A stretch of DNA of 64,000 bases from SHAN690 sp023262195 (GTDB lineage: Bacteria; Bacteroidota; Bacteroidia; Flavobacteriales_G; Salibacteraceae), in assembly GCA_038142005.1 (NCBI GenBank), contig JAYQJE010000001.1, positions 434,001-498,000 of the forward strand, in the 5' to 3' direction. Below, piece after piece: positions 35,891 through 45,489 of the stretch; the stretch's first letter is position 1, and each line of letters starts with the position of its first letter. A program made the translations under genes and the position numbers. Below the pieces are notes generated by a model that was not told where the DNA came from, did no database searches, and worked only from the letters and a program-made list of their open reading frames with translations.

Positions 35891-36428
35891 ATGTTGGTCG
35901 TTTTTTCTGGCAAGCTGCGATCGATGCAAAAACACAATTTGTGAAAATGGGGAATGCGAACGCGGCTTTTGTAAGTGTCCAGAGGCCTATGTTGGCGATG
36001 CCTGTGAAATTCAAAATAGACCCGAAACGATTACTCTAACTCGAGTAGAGTTCACAGATCTTCCCGAGGAAATATTTATCAATCGTAAGTGGGATAGCGA
36101 CACATCCACAGCCAATGCTTTTCGACCCGATGTAATGCTCCAGATAAAACTTGGGAACAATACTGACGAAATATTCAATTCCGTGGAGCGCCACCCTGAT
36201 GCCGAACTCACAGAATTTGCGTTTGGCGAGCAGATGAGGGTCAAGATCTCGGATGGCTTTCCTGCGTTAAATTTTCATCTGGCTGACTTAGACAGTGATG
36301 GGCCTGAATTTATGTATAACGTTCAAGTATTAGGTTACTATACACCTACAAATGGTTTCCCATCAGAAGTCTCGGGCCAAAATGAAGATGGCGCCAAGTC
36401 TACACTCTACTTAGAATATCAGTATTAA
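35891..36428 (+). CDS. EGF-like lipoprotein (frameshift near start)
   Basis: From 35907 a frame is open to the TAA at 36426 and begins LASCDRCKNTICENGECERG-, then FCKCPEAYVGDACE. The first Cys lies in a lipobox (LASC). The next cysteines follow the C-x4-C-x4-C-x4-C-x-C-x8-C spacing of an EGF-like domain with GxC. The rest (residues 45-178) is a beta-rich unknown domain ending in LYLEYQY. The best start, ATG 35891 (MLVV-), joins if the T6 run at 35901-35906 is T5 or T8. It is probably a surface lipoprotein of unknown function, unusual in bacteria for its EGF-like fold, between paaH and dacB. Confidence 0.6.
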
Positions 36429-36429
36429 A

Positions 36430-37846
36430 TCACTCTTGAGTAATCTCTAATAGTAATTCCTCAAGTTTCTGCTTAATGGTTGACGTGTGCTTTTCGTCAT
36501 AGTCATTAATCATCACACAAAAGGCAATTTTATCACCGTTGGTGTTCGCGAGGTAACCCGCATAATTTCTAACGCCCGCCATCGTACCGCTCTTGGCCTT
36601 CATTTTATCCGTAAGCGACCCAAAAGACCCTCTGAGTGTCCCGCTTTTTCCAGCTACTGCCAAACTATTTTCAAATTCCAATTTGGTATCAGCACGCTGC
36701 ATTTGCATGAGTAATTCGATCATGGTTTCACAGGTCACTCTATTAAGGGGTGAAAGGCCGCTTCCATCTTTTAATACGAGCCCCTTTTGATTGATGCGTT
36801 TTTCTTTAGAAATTGGTGTATTCCTTCTACTCCGCCCTCAATACTCCTAAATCGCTCGGCAGGATCTAATGCCAATGCAAGCGCCTCAGCATAAAGGTTG
36901 ATGCTGTTTTCATTCGTCATTCTCACAATGGAATACAACGGGGGTGAAAGCAACGTTTCAACGGTCTCAACATTCGGATGCTTAATGTAATCATGGTCTA
37001 TACGAAACTCTGTCTCAGACCAAGCCAGCCTCTGTTTAAGATCGATACAAAACTGCTGCATTGGAATAGGGTGCGATGCTTTGACTAGGTAATTTGTTTG
37101 GTGAGCAGGAATGGTGCCCGTGGCATAAATCTTATCGGTATTTGGCGCGCTAAAAAACCAGGCATTATCACGATTTTGACTCGATGCCTTCACTTGTATA
37201 TCAACGTCAAAACCCTCAACATTTTTAGTTTTTGAGCTCAGCATAGCCCGGGTGCCCACTTGTCCAGAATTCAAATACATTTCGAGTGTATTGTCATTCC
37301 ACATCAATGGGGTGGGTGTAGCTCCAAAGTAATTGCCCATATCTTCCCAAATCCAACCTCGTGGAGTGGCATGCGGTGCGTAAAGTGAGGCATCAAGAAC
37401 CAGTTTACCCTCAAATCCTTCAAACTTCTTTAATGCGTTTTCCATTACATCCAAGCTTGAAATCTCACCCATAAAGTACCGCGATTGTATCGTTGGATCG
37501 CCCGATGGCATCACATATACATCACCATAGATTACTCCACCTTCAATATCCCCTCTGCCATGAGCTTCGTCTCAAATTGATAGTTTGCCCCGAGCGTTTC
37601 TAATGCTGCCGCAGTTGTAAGCAGTTTTTGAATGGATGCTGGCACCATAGCCCTCTGAGAATTATGGTCAATAATGACATCCCCATTGCTCAAATTGACC
37701 GCCTTGACGGCCAGCGTGCCATTGAGCAAACCTGCATCTTGCTCCAATTTTTGAAGCGCCAACCACACGGGTGTATCAGCAGGTTTCTGAGCCAAGGATA
37801 TTGTTGTAATGAGTACAGAAAAGAAGAAGGCAATTGTTTTCATCAT
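36430..37846 (-). CDS. dacB: D-alanyl-D-alanine carboxypeptidase/endopeptidase, PBP4-type (two frameshifts)
   Basis: This S13-family penicillin-binding protein trims or hydrolyses peptidoglycan cross-links in the periplasm. It has a signal peptide (to TTISLAQ, residue 20), the SxxK motif VPASIQKLL with the nucleophilic Ser (about residue 69), SxN as NSINLYAE, and KSGT near the C-terminus. Two breaks were localised: at 37550-37553 (coding-strand G4, expected G5, restoring GDIEGGVIYGDVYV) and at 36799-36803 (A5, expected A6, restoring KKRINQKGLVLKDGSGLSP). Total is about 472 residues, normal. It lies between paa genes but on the opposite strand. Confidence 0.9.
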
Positions 37847-37907
37847 AATTCAAATAAGATCAATAGAATGGTTGCGCCTACCTTAGCATTGCAAAATTTA
37901 CAAACAC

Positions 37908-38330
37908 ATGAGTGACGAAACCTTGGCAGCAAAAGTTGTAGATAAGATGTACAATAACGACCCTTTTAGCAAATGGTTAGGAATTGAGCGCATTAAGGAT
38001 GGTCCGGGAGAGTCTGTATTGCGCATGACCGTTAGAAAAGAAATGCTCAATGGATTCAACATTGCCCATGGCGGGATCACCTACAGTTTAGCAGATTCGG
38101 CTTTGGCATTTGCCAGCAATGGTCATGGAAGAATGTCGGTTTCGGTCGAAACATCCATTTCGCACACCGAATCACTGAAAGAAGGCGATATTATCACGGC
38201 CACTGCCAAGGAAATGAGCCTTTCGAACAAGATTGGGATATATCATATAGAGATTACAAATCAAGACTCAAAAATGGTGGCGCTATTCAAAGGAACCGTA
38301 TATCGAACCAGCAAATCGTGGTCTGTTTAG
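37908..38330 (+). CDS. paaI: PaaI-type hotdog thioesterase
   Basis: PaaI hydrolyses stalled CoA thioesters of phenylacetate breakdown and prevents CoA trapping. The 140-residue protein has the hotdog core with NGFNIAHGGITYSLADSALAFA (shown as NIAHGGITYSLADSA, about residues 48-62), where HGG and the following Asp form the active site, and RMSVSVETSISHTES. Its position with paaG, paaH and paaJ supports the assignment. It is divergent from dacB over 61 bp. Confidence 0.88.
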   Translation: MSDETLAAKVVDKMYNNDPFSKWLGIERIKDGPGESVLRMTVRKEMLNGFNIAHGGITYSLADSALAFASNGHGRMSVSVETSISHTESLKEGDIITATAKEMSLSNKIGIYHIEITNQDSKMVALFKGTVYRTSKSWSV

Positions 38331-38370
38331 ATAATATCTTTCCTTTGCGCCCAAAGCCAGTTCGCTTGCT

Positions 38371-39234
38371 GTGAATAAACAAACAGACGCTAAAAACAGT
38401 ATTTCGGATCAAGTGAATCCCGCGATGGTATTTTTCCATCTTGGGTTGGAAAAAACTGGGTCAACCTTTTTACAGTATTCCATTTTCAATAACCTAAAGG
38501 GTATTCGGTATCACCGCAAAAGCCGATTCAAATACTTCCCGAAATTACTTTCTAAATACCCCACAGAAAAACACCTTTTCACGTTTGAAACAGATGCAGA
38601 ACTGTTCAACACAGTGGATATCGTAGCAGAAAAAATTCCCGAGGCCAACATCATTTTAATCCTGCGAAGGCAAGACAGCTGGCTATCGTCCAAGTACAAC
38701 TACCACATTAGAAAACATGGCAGAACTCCATTTTCTAAATTCTTGGACTTGCGCAATGATGATGGATTTCTCAAAAAGGAGAGTTTTTATCTGAAACCAA
38801 AAATCGAATACATCGAGTCAAAAATTAAGGGTAAAATTCTGTTCTTGAATTACCATGAGTTAAAGCATGATCCTGAACAATACGTACAACGAATTACCTC
38901 TTTTTTAGGCGCTGAGTTAAAGCCAGGAACGGATGTAATTAATCCGCGAAAAAAGGCTTGGACCCTGAAACAGAATCGTGTTGTTTTTGCCTTCAACAAA
39001 TTCTATCAATACGAGCACTTGGGCTCAAACACGCGATTTCTAAATCGGACTTGGTATAAATATCATGAGTTTCAAATTCACACAATTGCTTTTTTAGCTC
39101 GCTTTATTCCCTCATCCTGGGTAAGCAATAAACCGTTAATCGATAAAGAATTTTTAGAGGATGTCCGAACATATTATGCTGAGGATTGGAAATTTGCAGA
39201 AACGAAATTTGACTTCGTGGAGGACGCACATTAA
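38371..39234 (+). CDS. Sulfotransferase-family protein
   Basis: The 287-residue protein has FFHLGLEKTGSTFLQYSIF (about residues 21-39) with the PAPS 5'-phosphosulfate-binding loop EKTGSTFLQ, and ILILRRQDSWLSSKYNYHIRK (shown as LRRQDSWLSSKYNYHIR, about residues 96-112), the 3'-phosphate binding R-x-S segment. These fit the sulfotransferase superfamily that modifies glycans or lipids. The start is a GTG; an ATG 18 codons in would leave little before the P-loop. No sulfate-activation genes are nearby. It sits between paaI and paaJ with 40-bp and 15-bp gaps and looks like an addition to that cluster. Confidence 0.8.
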   Translation: MNKQTDAKNSISDQVNPAMVFFHLGLEKTGSTFLQYSIFNNLKGIRYHRKSRFKYFPKLLSKYPTEKHLFTFETDAELFNTVDIVAEKIPEANIILILRRQDSWLSSKYNYHIRKHGRTPFSKFLDLRNDDGFLKKESFYLKPKIEYIESKIKGKILFLNYHELKHDPEQYVQRITSFLGAELKPGTDVINPRKKAWTLKQNRVVFAFNKFYQYEHLGSNTRFLNRTWYKYHEFQIHTIAFLARFIPSSWVSNKPLIDKEFLEDVRTYYAEDWKFAETKFDFVEDAH

Positions 39235-39249
39235 TATAAGAGCAAACAA

Positions 39250-40458
39250 ATGAGAGACGCATACATCGTTGATGGCATACGAACGCCAATTGGAAAATTT
39301 CAAGGGACACTGTCACCTGTAAGAACGGATGATTTAGCAGCCCACGTGATAAAGGAGCTAATGTCTCGAAACTCATCGGTAGACTGGGAAAAGGTGGATG
39401 ACGTAATCCTAGGATGTGCCAACCAAGCAGGCGAAGACAATAGAAACGTTGCCCGTATGGCCTTGCTGCTTGCAGGCATGCCTTGGAAAGTACCCGGTGA
39501 AACGGTGAACCGCCTATGCAGTTCGGGCATGAGTGCTGCGATACATGCGCGAAGAGCTATAGCCGCGAATGAAGGTGACTTGTTTGTGACAGGCGGAGTT
39601 GAACACATGACTCGTGGACCATGGGTTATGAGCAAAGCTTCAAAGCCTTTTGGTAACGACAGCAAACTCTATGATTCAAGCTTTGGGTGGCGATTCGTGA
39701 ATAAAAAAATGCATGAACTCTATGGTACGCATGCCATGGGTGAGACCGCAGAAAACTTGGTAGCGGAATTCAACATATCGCGTGAAGACCAAGATAAGTT
39801 TGCGCTTTGGTCGCAGCAAAAGGCAAGTGAAGCTCAAAAAAATGGAAGGCTTGCGGAAGAAATCGTTTCGGTAGAAATTCCAAGAAGAAAACAAGACCCA
39901 TTGGTGTTTGAACATGACGAATTCATTAAAGGAAACACAACCATGGAAGCTTTGAGCGGTCTGCGCGCAGCCTTTAAAAAAGAAGGTGGAAGCGTAACAG
40001 CCGGCAATGCATCAGGATTAAATGATGGTGCAGCAGCCATGCTCATTGCCAGTGAAGATGGTTTGAAACAACACGATTTAACTCCAAAGGCTAGAATTGT
40101 TTCCTCGGGAGTATCCGGTGTTGAGCCACGCATTATGGGCATTGGACCAGTAGAAGCATCGAAGCTCGCACTAAAGCGTGCGGGTTTAACAATGGACGAC
40201 ATGGATATTCTTGAATTTAACGAAGCATTTGCCGTTCAAACACTGGCATGTACCCGACAACTCGGTGTGGATGATGATGATGACCGCATCAATCTCAACG
40301 GAGGAGCCATTGCTATTGGCCACCCGCTAGGAATGACCGGAGCTAGAATCCTAAACTCGGCCGCCATTGAACTGCACAAGCAACAAAAGGAATATGCGCT
40401 TGTAGCGATGTGTGTAGGTGTTGGTCAAGGCTACGCAACCGTCATCGAAAGGGTGTAA
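39250..40458 (+). CDS. paaJ: 3-oxoadipyl-CoA/acetyl-CoA thiolase (PaaJ-like)
   Basis: Thiolase cleaves 3-oxoacyl-CoA with CoA, here probably 3-oxoadipyl-CoA to succinyl-CoA and acetyl-CoA. The 402-residue protein has the acylation Cys90 in NRLCSSGMSA, NEAFAVQ, GGAIAIGHPLGMTGAR (catalytic His) and CVGVGQG with the second catalytic Cys near residue 388. Its length and the PaaJ-type GEDNRNVARMALLLAG agree with the beta-ketoadipyl-CoA thiolase group. A role in general beta-oxidation is also possible. It follows the sulfotransferase and precedes murF by 35 bp. Confidence 0.92.
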   Translation: MRDAYIVDGIRTPIGKFQGTLSPVRTDDLAAHVIKELMSRNSSVDWEKVDDVILGCANQAGEDNRNVARMALLLAGMPWKVPGETVNRLCSSGMSAAIHARRAIAANEGDLFVTGGVEHMTRGPWVMSKASKPFGNDSKLYDSSFGWRFVNKKMHELYGTHAMGETAENLVAEFNISREDQDKFALWSQQKASEAQKNGRLAEEIVSVEIPRRKQDPLVFEHDEFIKGNTTMEALSGLRAAFKKEGGSVTAGNASGLNDGAAAMLIASEDGLKQHDLTPKARIVSSGVSGVEPRIMGIGPVEASKLALKRAGLTMDDMDILEFNEAFAVQTLACTRQLGVDDDDDRINLNGGAIAIGHPLGMTGARILNSAAIELHKQQKEYALVAMCVGVGQGYATVIERV

Positions 40459-40493
40459 CATTTTTATAATTTTCGAGCCCTTTATCTTCCTTT

Positions 40494-41797
40494 ATGATTG
40501 AAGAAATTTACTCCATCTATTTGCGGTCAGCAGGTGTATGCACCGATACACGTAAGCTCAAGGAAAATCAAGTTTTCATCGCCTTAAGCGGACCATCGTT
40601 TAATGGAAACGACTTTATTCAAACTGCGCTTGACGCTGGTTGCAGGCTCGCTATTGCAGACGAAGGCCGACCAGAATTCACTGGCTCAGAGCGAGTCATG
40701 GTAGTTGAGGATAGTCTTATTGCTCTGCAACAAATAGCCCATCATCACCGCAGCAAACTCAAGATACCCGTGCTGGCCTTAACCGGCAGCAATGGAAAAA
40801 CTACCACCAAGGAGCTCATGCATGCCGCACTGTCGATGCAATACGACACGTATGCTACCAAAGGCAATTTAAACAATCATATTGGCGTGCCGCTGTCTCT
40901 GTTGGAAATCACCAAAGACCATGAGATTGCCATCATTGAGATGGGCGCCAATCATCAACTCGAAATTGAGGAACTATGCACCATCGCTACGCCTGATTTT
41001 GGTTTGATTACCAATATTGGGTTAGCTCATCTGGAAGGCTTTGGAGGTGAAGAGGGTGTATTCTTGGGCAAGAAAGAGCTGTTTGATCACATCATCGAGT
41101 ATGAAGGAAAATTATTCCTCAATATCGATGACCCAAAGGTGGTGAGGGCAGCAAACGGTCATTCAGACACTGCATATGGACAATCAAATGAAGCTGTCTA
41201 TTGCGGGGAGCCAACCTTGGAAAACGACCGACTTACTGTTGAATGGAAACGGTCTGACGAATCAGAAATAAACCGAATTAAAACTCAACTGAGCGGACTC
41301 TACAATTTTTCGAACGTAATGGCGGCCATCACCGTAGCCCGGTATTTTGGAGTCTCTTCAAAAAGATCAACCAAGCCATTGCCAACTATACGCCAGAAAA
41401 CCACCGATCACAAATTCAGGAAACGGAGAAAGGCAACACCTTAATTATTGATTGCTACAACGCCAATCCAAGCAGTATGAATGCTGCCATTGAAAATCTC
41501 GGCAAACACCCCGAAGGCAAAACCATCGCTATTTTAGGAGACATGTTTGAATTGGGCGAACGCACAGAATTGGAGCATAATGAAAGCATTAGGCGATTGA
41601 CCGAACATGGCATAGATGAATGCATACTGGTAGGAAAAGCTTTTGCTGCCGCTTCGGAATCACATGCCAATGAAACTCGATTTGAAACCACTGCCGCAGC
41701 CGCACAATTCCTTAAATCAAACACGATACACAACGCTACCATCTTGATCAAAGGCTCGAGGAGCATGAAACTGGAAGAATTGTTGGAGCTGCTTTAA
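40494..41797 (+). CDS. murF: UDP-MurNAc-tripeptide D-alanyl-D-alanine ligase (frameshift)
   Basis: MurF adds D-Ala-D-Ala to UDP-MurNAc-tripeptide, the last cytoplasmic step of the peptidoglycan precursor. The ATP-binding LTGSNGKTTTKELMHAAL begins near residue 96. GNLNNHIGVPLSLLE and IIEMGANHQLEIEEL follow, and in the second frame IIDCYNANPSSMNAAI and ILGDMFELGE. The break is near 41353-41358 (GTCTCTTCAAA; one base added restores FKKINQAIANYTPENH). Restored length is about 434 residues, normal. Confidence 0.92.
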
Positions 41798-41842
41798 GAT
41801 TTTTCCCTTTGTTCGTTCTCTAAATTAACGACTCAGACAACT

Positions 41843-41871
41843 AAAAAAGCCCGAGCAATTTGCTCAGGCTT
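41843..41871 (-). terminator. Intrinsic terminator after the acyl-CoA dehydrogenase gene
   Basis: AAGCCCGAGCA (41847-41857) pairs with TGCTCAGGCTT (41861-41871) with one C-A mismatch. On the minus strand the stem is followed by a T6 run, 22 bp after the acyl-CoA dehydrogenase stop at 41893. It can also slow murF transcripts coming from the other side. Confidence 0.7.
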
Positions 41872-41892
41872 ATCTAGTTAATTCAATTGTAT

Positions 41893-43035
41893 TTACTCGC
41901 TGAGCAACGCTCGGCTAATCACAATCTTCTGAACCTCACTGGTTCCTTCGTAGATCTGAGTAATCTTAGCATCACGCATCAAACGCTCAACGTGGTATTC
42001 CTTCACAAAACCGTATCCACCGTGAACTTGCACCGCTTCTACAGTAGTTTTCATAGCCACCTGTGATGCGTAAAGCTTAGCCATGGCGCTGTATTTTCCA
42101 AATGGCTCTTTCTGATCTTTTAACCAAGCTGATTTCAAGCACAAGAGGCGTGCAGCTTCAATCTCAGTGCCCATGTCCGCAATTTTAAATGCAATGGCTT
42201 GATGCTGATTAATGGTTTTTCCAAATGCCTTTCGCTCTTTGGAATAAGCCACAGCTAATTCCATCGCACCCGAAGCAATTCCCAGCGCTTGTGCAGCGAT
42301 ACCTATTCTACCGCCTTCCAAGGTTTTCATGGCGAATTTGAATCCAAATCCGTCTTCACCGATGCGGTTTTCCTTTGGCACTTTCACATCATTGAAAAGT
42401 AAGGTGTGCGTATCTGATCCACGAATTCCTAACTTGTTCTCCTTGGCGCCAACCACAAAACCTTCCATTCCACGCTCCACAATTAGGCAGTTGATGCCTT
42501 TGTGACCTTTTTCAGGATCGGTTTGTGCCATTACCAAGTAAATTGAGGCTGTGCTTCCGTTGGTGATCCAATTCTTAGTTCCATTTAGGAGGTAGTAATC
42601 GCCTTTATCCTCGGCAGTAGTTTTTTGTGACGTAGCATCAGATCCAGCTTCTGGTTCTGATAAACAAAAGGCACCAATTTTTTCTCCCGTGGCTAATGGT
42701 TTTAAATATTTCTGCTTTTGTTCTTCGGTGCCAAACTTTTCAAGTCCCCAGCAAACCAAGCTGTTGTTCACAGACATACACACCGATGCGCTTGCATCCA
42801 CTTTTGAAATCTCTTCCATGGCCAGCACGTATGAAATCGTATCCATGCCACCACCTCCATATTCTGGAGACACCATCATGCCCATGAAACCGAGCTCACC
42901 GAGTTGTTTAATTTCTTCCGCAGGAAACGTTTGTGTTTCATCTCTTTCTATCACCCCTGGTTTCAACATATTCTGTGCGAAATCTCTGGCTGCATCTCGA
43001 ACTGCTTTTTGTTCTTCGGTCAATTCAAATACCAT
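41893..43035 (-). CDS. Acyl-CoA dehydrogenase
   Basis: The 380-residue flavoenzyme introduces the alpha,beta double bond in acyl-CoA. It has the three-domain order of the family: helical N-terminus, FCLSEPEAGSDATSQKT (about residues 118-134; FAD/CoA contact) and the C-terminal QVHGGYGFVKEYHVERLMRD and YEGTSEVQKIVISR with the catalytic Glu at about residue 363, as in butyryl/short-chain enzymes. Chain-length specificity is inferred from the Glu position only. It is divergent from anmK over 51 bp. Confidence 0.92.
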   Translation of the reverse strand: MVFELTEEQKAVRDAARDFAQNMLKPGVIERDETQTFPAEEIKQLGELGFMGMMVSPEYGGGGMDTISYVLAMEEISKVDASASVCMSVNNSLVCWGLEKFGTEEQKQKYLKPLATGEKIGAFCLSEPEAGSDATSQKTTAEDKGDYYLLNGTKNWITNGSTASIYLVMAQTDPEKGHKGINCLIVERGMEGFVVGAKENKLGIRGSDTHTLLFNDVKVPKENRIGEDGFGFKFAMKTLEGGRIGIAAQALGIASGAMELAVAYSKERKAFGKTINQHQAIAFKIADMGTEIEAARLLCLKSAWLKDQKEPFGKYSAMAKLYASQVAMKTTVEAVQVHGGYGFVKEYHVERLMRDAKITQIYEGTSEVQKIVISRALLSE

Positions 43036-43086
43036 AGTCTATATTATTGTTGTTTCGACCCCGAGTTGGGGCCACAAATGTAATTT

Positions 43087-44151
43087 TTGGATGTGATTAG
43101 AACAGTCATTCGAGGAATTGGTTTAATGTGCGGTACTTCGCTCGATGGCTTGGACTTGGCGTATTGTAGCTTTCGACAAACCCAAGGTAAATGGCAGTTC
43201 AAATGTGTGCATACGGATGAAATCGAACTTCCTATCGAACTGAGAACAAAACTTCAAAATGCGACCAATTCAACCGCTCAAGAATTGGCACAACTTGATA
43301 TAGAAGTCGGACATTTTTTTGGCAAGGAGACCAATGATTTCATTGAAAAGAACAAGATCAAACCCGACTATATCGCCTCCCATGGGGTTACCATTTTTCA
43401 CCAGCCTGATCAAGGAATAACCTTACAAATAGGATCGGGAGCTGTGATTGCGAGTGAAACAAACGTTACCACCGTTTGTGATTTTCGCAGCCAAGATGTC
43501 GCCAAAGGAGGACAAGGCGCACCGCTGGTTCCCTACCCTGACCAACTGCTCTTCTCTGACTTTGATGCCACCCTAAATCTAGGTGGCTTTGCCAACCTTG
43601 CGGTCATCCAAAATGAGTCGCTATCTGGCTTTGACGTATGCGTTTGCAATAAAGCCCTAAACGACCTTACACAGCAACTTAATGGAAGCCCATTTGATGC
43701 TAATGGAGATTACAGCAGAAAAGGGTCCATCAACCAAAGGTTTCTCGATGAATTAAATGATCTAGCTTTTTACATAGCTCCTCCGCCTAAGTCTTTAGGT
43801 CATGAATGGTATGTGGAACATATACTACCTCTATTGGCCAAACCAATACCCACCGAGGATAAACTGAGAACCATGGTAGAGCATATAGCACAGCAAATTG
43901 GAAATGTCTTGCCCAAAAGTGGGACTACTCTGGTTACCGGAGGCGGTGCTAACAACAGGTATTTGATCGAACGCATCGAAAAAAATATTTCAGGCAATAT
44001 CACTATTCCAGATAGGCAGATTGTCGACTTCAAAGAAGCCATAGATTTTGCATTTCTTGGAGCGCTGAGACTGCAAAACCTCACCAATATCAAAGCAAGT
44101 GTAACGGGCGCCAACAGCGATTCGATTGCAGGATGCATATACCAACCGTGA
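43087..44151 (+). CDS. anmK: Anhydro-N-acetylmuramic acid kinase
   Basis: AnmK phosphorylates 1,6-anhydro-MurNAc released from cell-wall turnover, allowing recycling. The 354-residue protein starts with the ATP-binding-type GLMCGTSLDGLDLAYC (residues 12-27) and includes ASHGVTIFHQP, LQIGSGAVIA, DFRSQDVAKGGQGAPLVPYPD and LVTGGGANN, all AnmK hallmarks (ASKHA fold). The start is a TTG at 43087, with a GTG two codons later as an equal choice; no ATG fits. It goes with dacB, murF and murI as cell-wall genes in the window. Confidence 0.93.
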   Translation: MDVIRTVIRGIGLMCGTSLDGLDLAYCSFRQTQGKWQFKCVHTDEIELPIELRTKLQNATNSTAQELAQLDIEVGHFFGKETNDFIEKNKIKPDYIASHGVTIFHQPDQGITLQIGSGAVIASETNVTTVCDFRSQDVAKGGQGAPLVPYPDQLLFSDFDATLNLGGFANLAVIQNESLSGFDVCVCNKALNDLTQQLNGSPFDANGDYSRKGSINQRFLDELNDLAFYIAPPPKSLGHEWYVEHILPLLAKPIPTEDKLRTMVEHIAQQIGNVLPKSGTTLVTGGGANNRYLIERIEKNISGNITIPDRQIVDFKEAIDFAFLGALRLQNLTNIKASVTGANSDSIAGCIYQP

Positions 44152-44213
44152 TAAATAAATTCCAGTTGGTCGAATAGACTGATTCACATAGGGTTTAGCA
44201 TTATCCATTTTTT

Positions 44214-44221
44214 ACATTTGC
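44214..44221 (+). promoter_or_regulatory. Bacteroidota -7 promoter element before the amino-acid dehydrogenase
   Basis: TACATTTG matches TAnnTTTG exactly, 32 bp before the ATG at 44254. The upstream -33 region has only a TTTA at 44195-44198. Confidence 0.45.
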
Positions 44222-44253
44222 CGCCCCAAAAGCACGGGTAAAAAGATTGCCTT

Positions 44254-45483
44254 ATGAAAGACCTATTAGAGAAATTTGAAAACAAAACTCCAGAGATTGT
44301 ATTCGAGTGGAGTGATGCTGAAAGCGAAGCTAAAGGTTGGGTGGTAATCAACAGCTTGAGAGGTGGCGCTGCAGGTGGTGGCACTAGAATGCGCGTTGGT
44401 CTTGACAAGCGTGAGGTAGAGTCTCTCGCAAAAACCATGGAGGTCAAATTCACGGTGGCTGGACCAGCCATTGGCGGTGCGAAATCAGGAATCAACTTTG
44501 ACCCACGCGATCCAAGAAAAGACGGTGTTTTGCGCAGGTGGTACAAGGCTGTTTATCCTATTCTGAAAAACTATTACGGCACAGGTGGTGACCTCAATGT
44601 TGACGAAATACACGAGGTGATTCCAATTACCGAGAGTTACGGCCTTTGGCACCCGCAAGAAGGAATTGTTAACGGGCACTTTCAACCCGATGCTGGTCAG
44701 CACTTAAGTAAAGTGACGCACCTAAGGCAAGGAGTTTCAAAAGTCTTGGACGATGAAAAATACTCACCCAAAGTGAGCAATAGATACGTAGTAGCCGATA
44801 TGATTACAGGATATGGAGTATCAGAGGCAGTGCTGCACTATTATAAGATTTGGAAAAACACTGACGTGAAGGGCAAGCGGGTAATCGTGCAAGGTTGGGG
44901 TAATGTGGGTTCCGCTGCGGCATTTTATATGGCGCAAGCCGGAGCCAAGGTTGTAGGAATTATAGATCGTGTGGGCGGAGTGATGAATCCAGATGGTTTC
45001 AGCTTCGAAGAAATTACAGACTTGTTTTTGAACAAGAATGGTAATGCACTAGGAGCAAAAGACATGATGTCTTTTGATGAGATCAATGAGAAAGTTTGGA
45101 GCATGGGTGCTGAAATCTTTTTACCATGTGCCGCATCAAGACTCATTACGCACGCGCAAGTAGATCAAATGATTGGTGGTGGGCTTGAAGTGATTTCCTC
45201 CGGAGCGAATGTTCCATTTGCAGACCCACAAATTTTCTTCGGCCCCATTGGTGACTACACTGATGATAAAGTGAGTTTATTGCCAGATTTTATTGCCAAC
45301 TGCGGAATGGCCAGAGTTTTTGCCTACTGCATGAGTGATGAATACGAACAAACCGATGAAGCCATTTTCTCTGATGCTTCCAAAACCATTGGTGACGCGC
45401 TTCAAGCGGTTTACAGCAAAAACAACGACACTAAAAAGATCGCAAAATCCGCGTTCGAAATTGCACTAGCACAATTAATTTAA
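44254..45483 (+). CDS. Glu/Leu/Phe/Val-family amino acid dehydrogenase
   Basis: The 409-residue protein deaminates an amino acid to its 2-oxo acid with NAD(P). It has the dimerisation and substrate region GGAAGGGTRMRVG, VAGPAIGGAKSGINFDP (the catalytic Lys lies in GGAKSG), GTGGDLNVDE and the Rossmann segment IVQGWGNVGSAAAFYMAQAGA (shown as VQGWGNVGSAAAFYM, about residues 213-227). Length is nearer glutamate dehydrogenase (about 410-450) than leucine dehydrogenase (about 365). The substrate is not certain. It starts an apparent operon with a mechanosensitive channel 6 bp downstream. Confidence 0.82.
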   Translation: MKDLLEKFENKTPEIVFEWSDAESEAKGWVVINSLRGGAAGGGTRMRVGLDKREVESLAKTMEVKFTVAGPAIGGAKSGINFDPRDPRKDGVLRRWYKAVYPILKNYYGTGGDLNVDEIHEVIPITESYGLWHPQEGIVNGHFQPDAGQHLSKVTHLRQGVSKVLDDEKYSPKVSNRYVVADMITGYGVSEAVLHYYKIWKNTDVKGKRVIVQGWGNVGSAAAFYMAQAGAKVVGIIDRVGGVMNPDGFSFEEITDLFLNKNGNALGAKDMMSFDEINEKVWSMGAEIFLPCAASRLITHAQVDQMIGGGLEVISSGANVPFADPQIFFGPIGDYTDDKVSLLPDFIANCGMARVFAYCMSDEYEQTDEAIFSDASKTIGDALQAVYSKNNDTKKIAKSAFEIALAQLI

Positions 45484-45489
45484 ATCAAT

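Noticed and set aside
35740..36039. 100-codon plus-strand frame overlapping the paaH end and the EGF-like gene
   Set aside because: It begins inside paaH out of frame and overlaps a better-supported frame with a lipobox and EGF-like cysteines.
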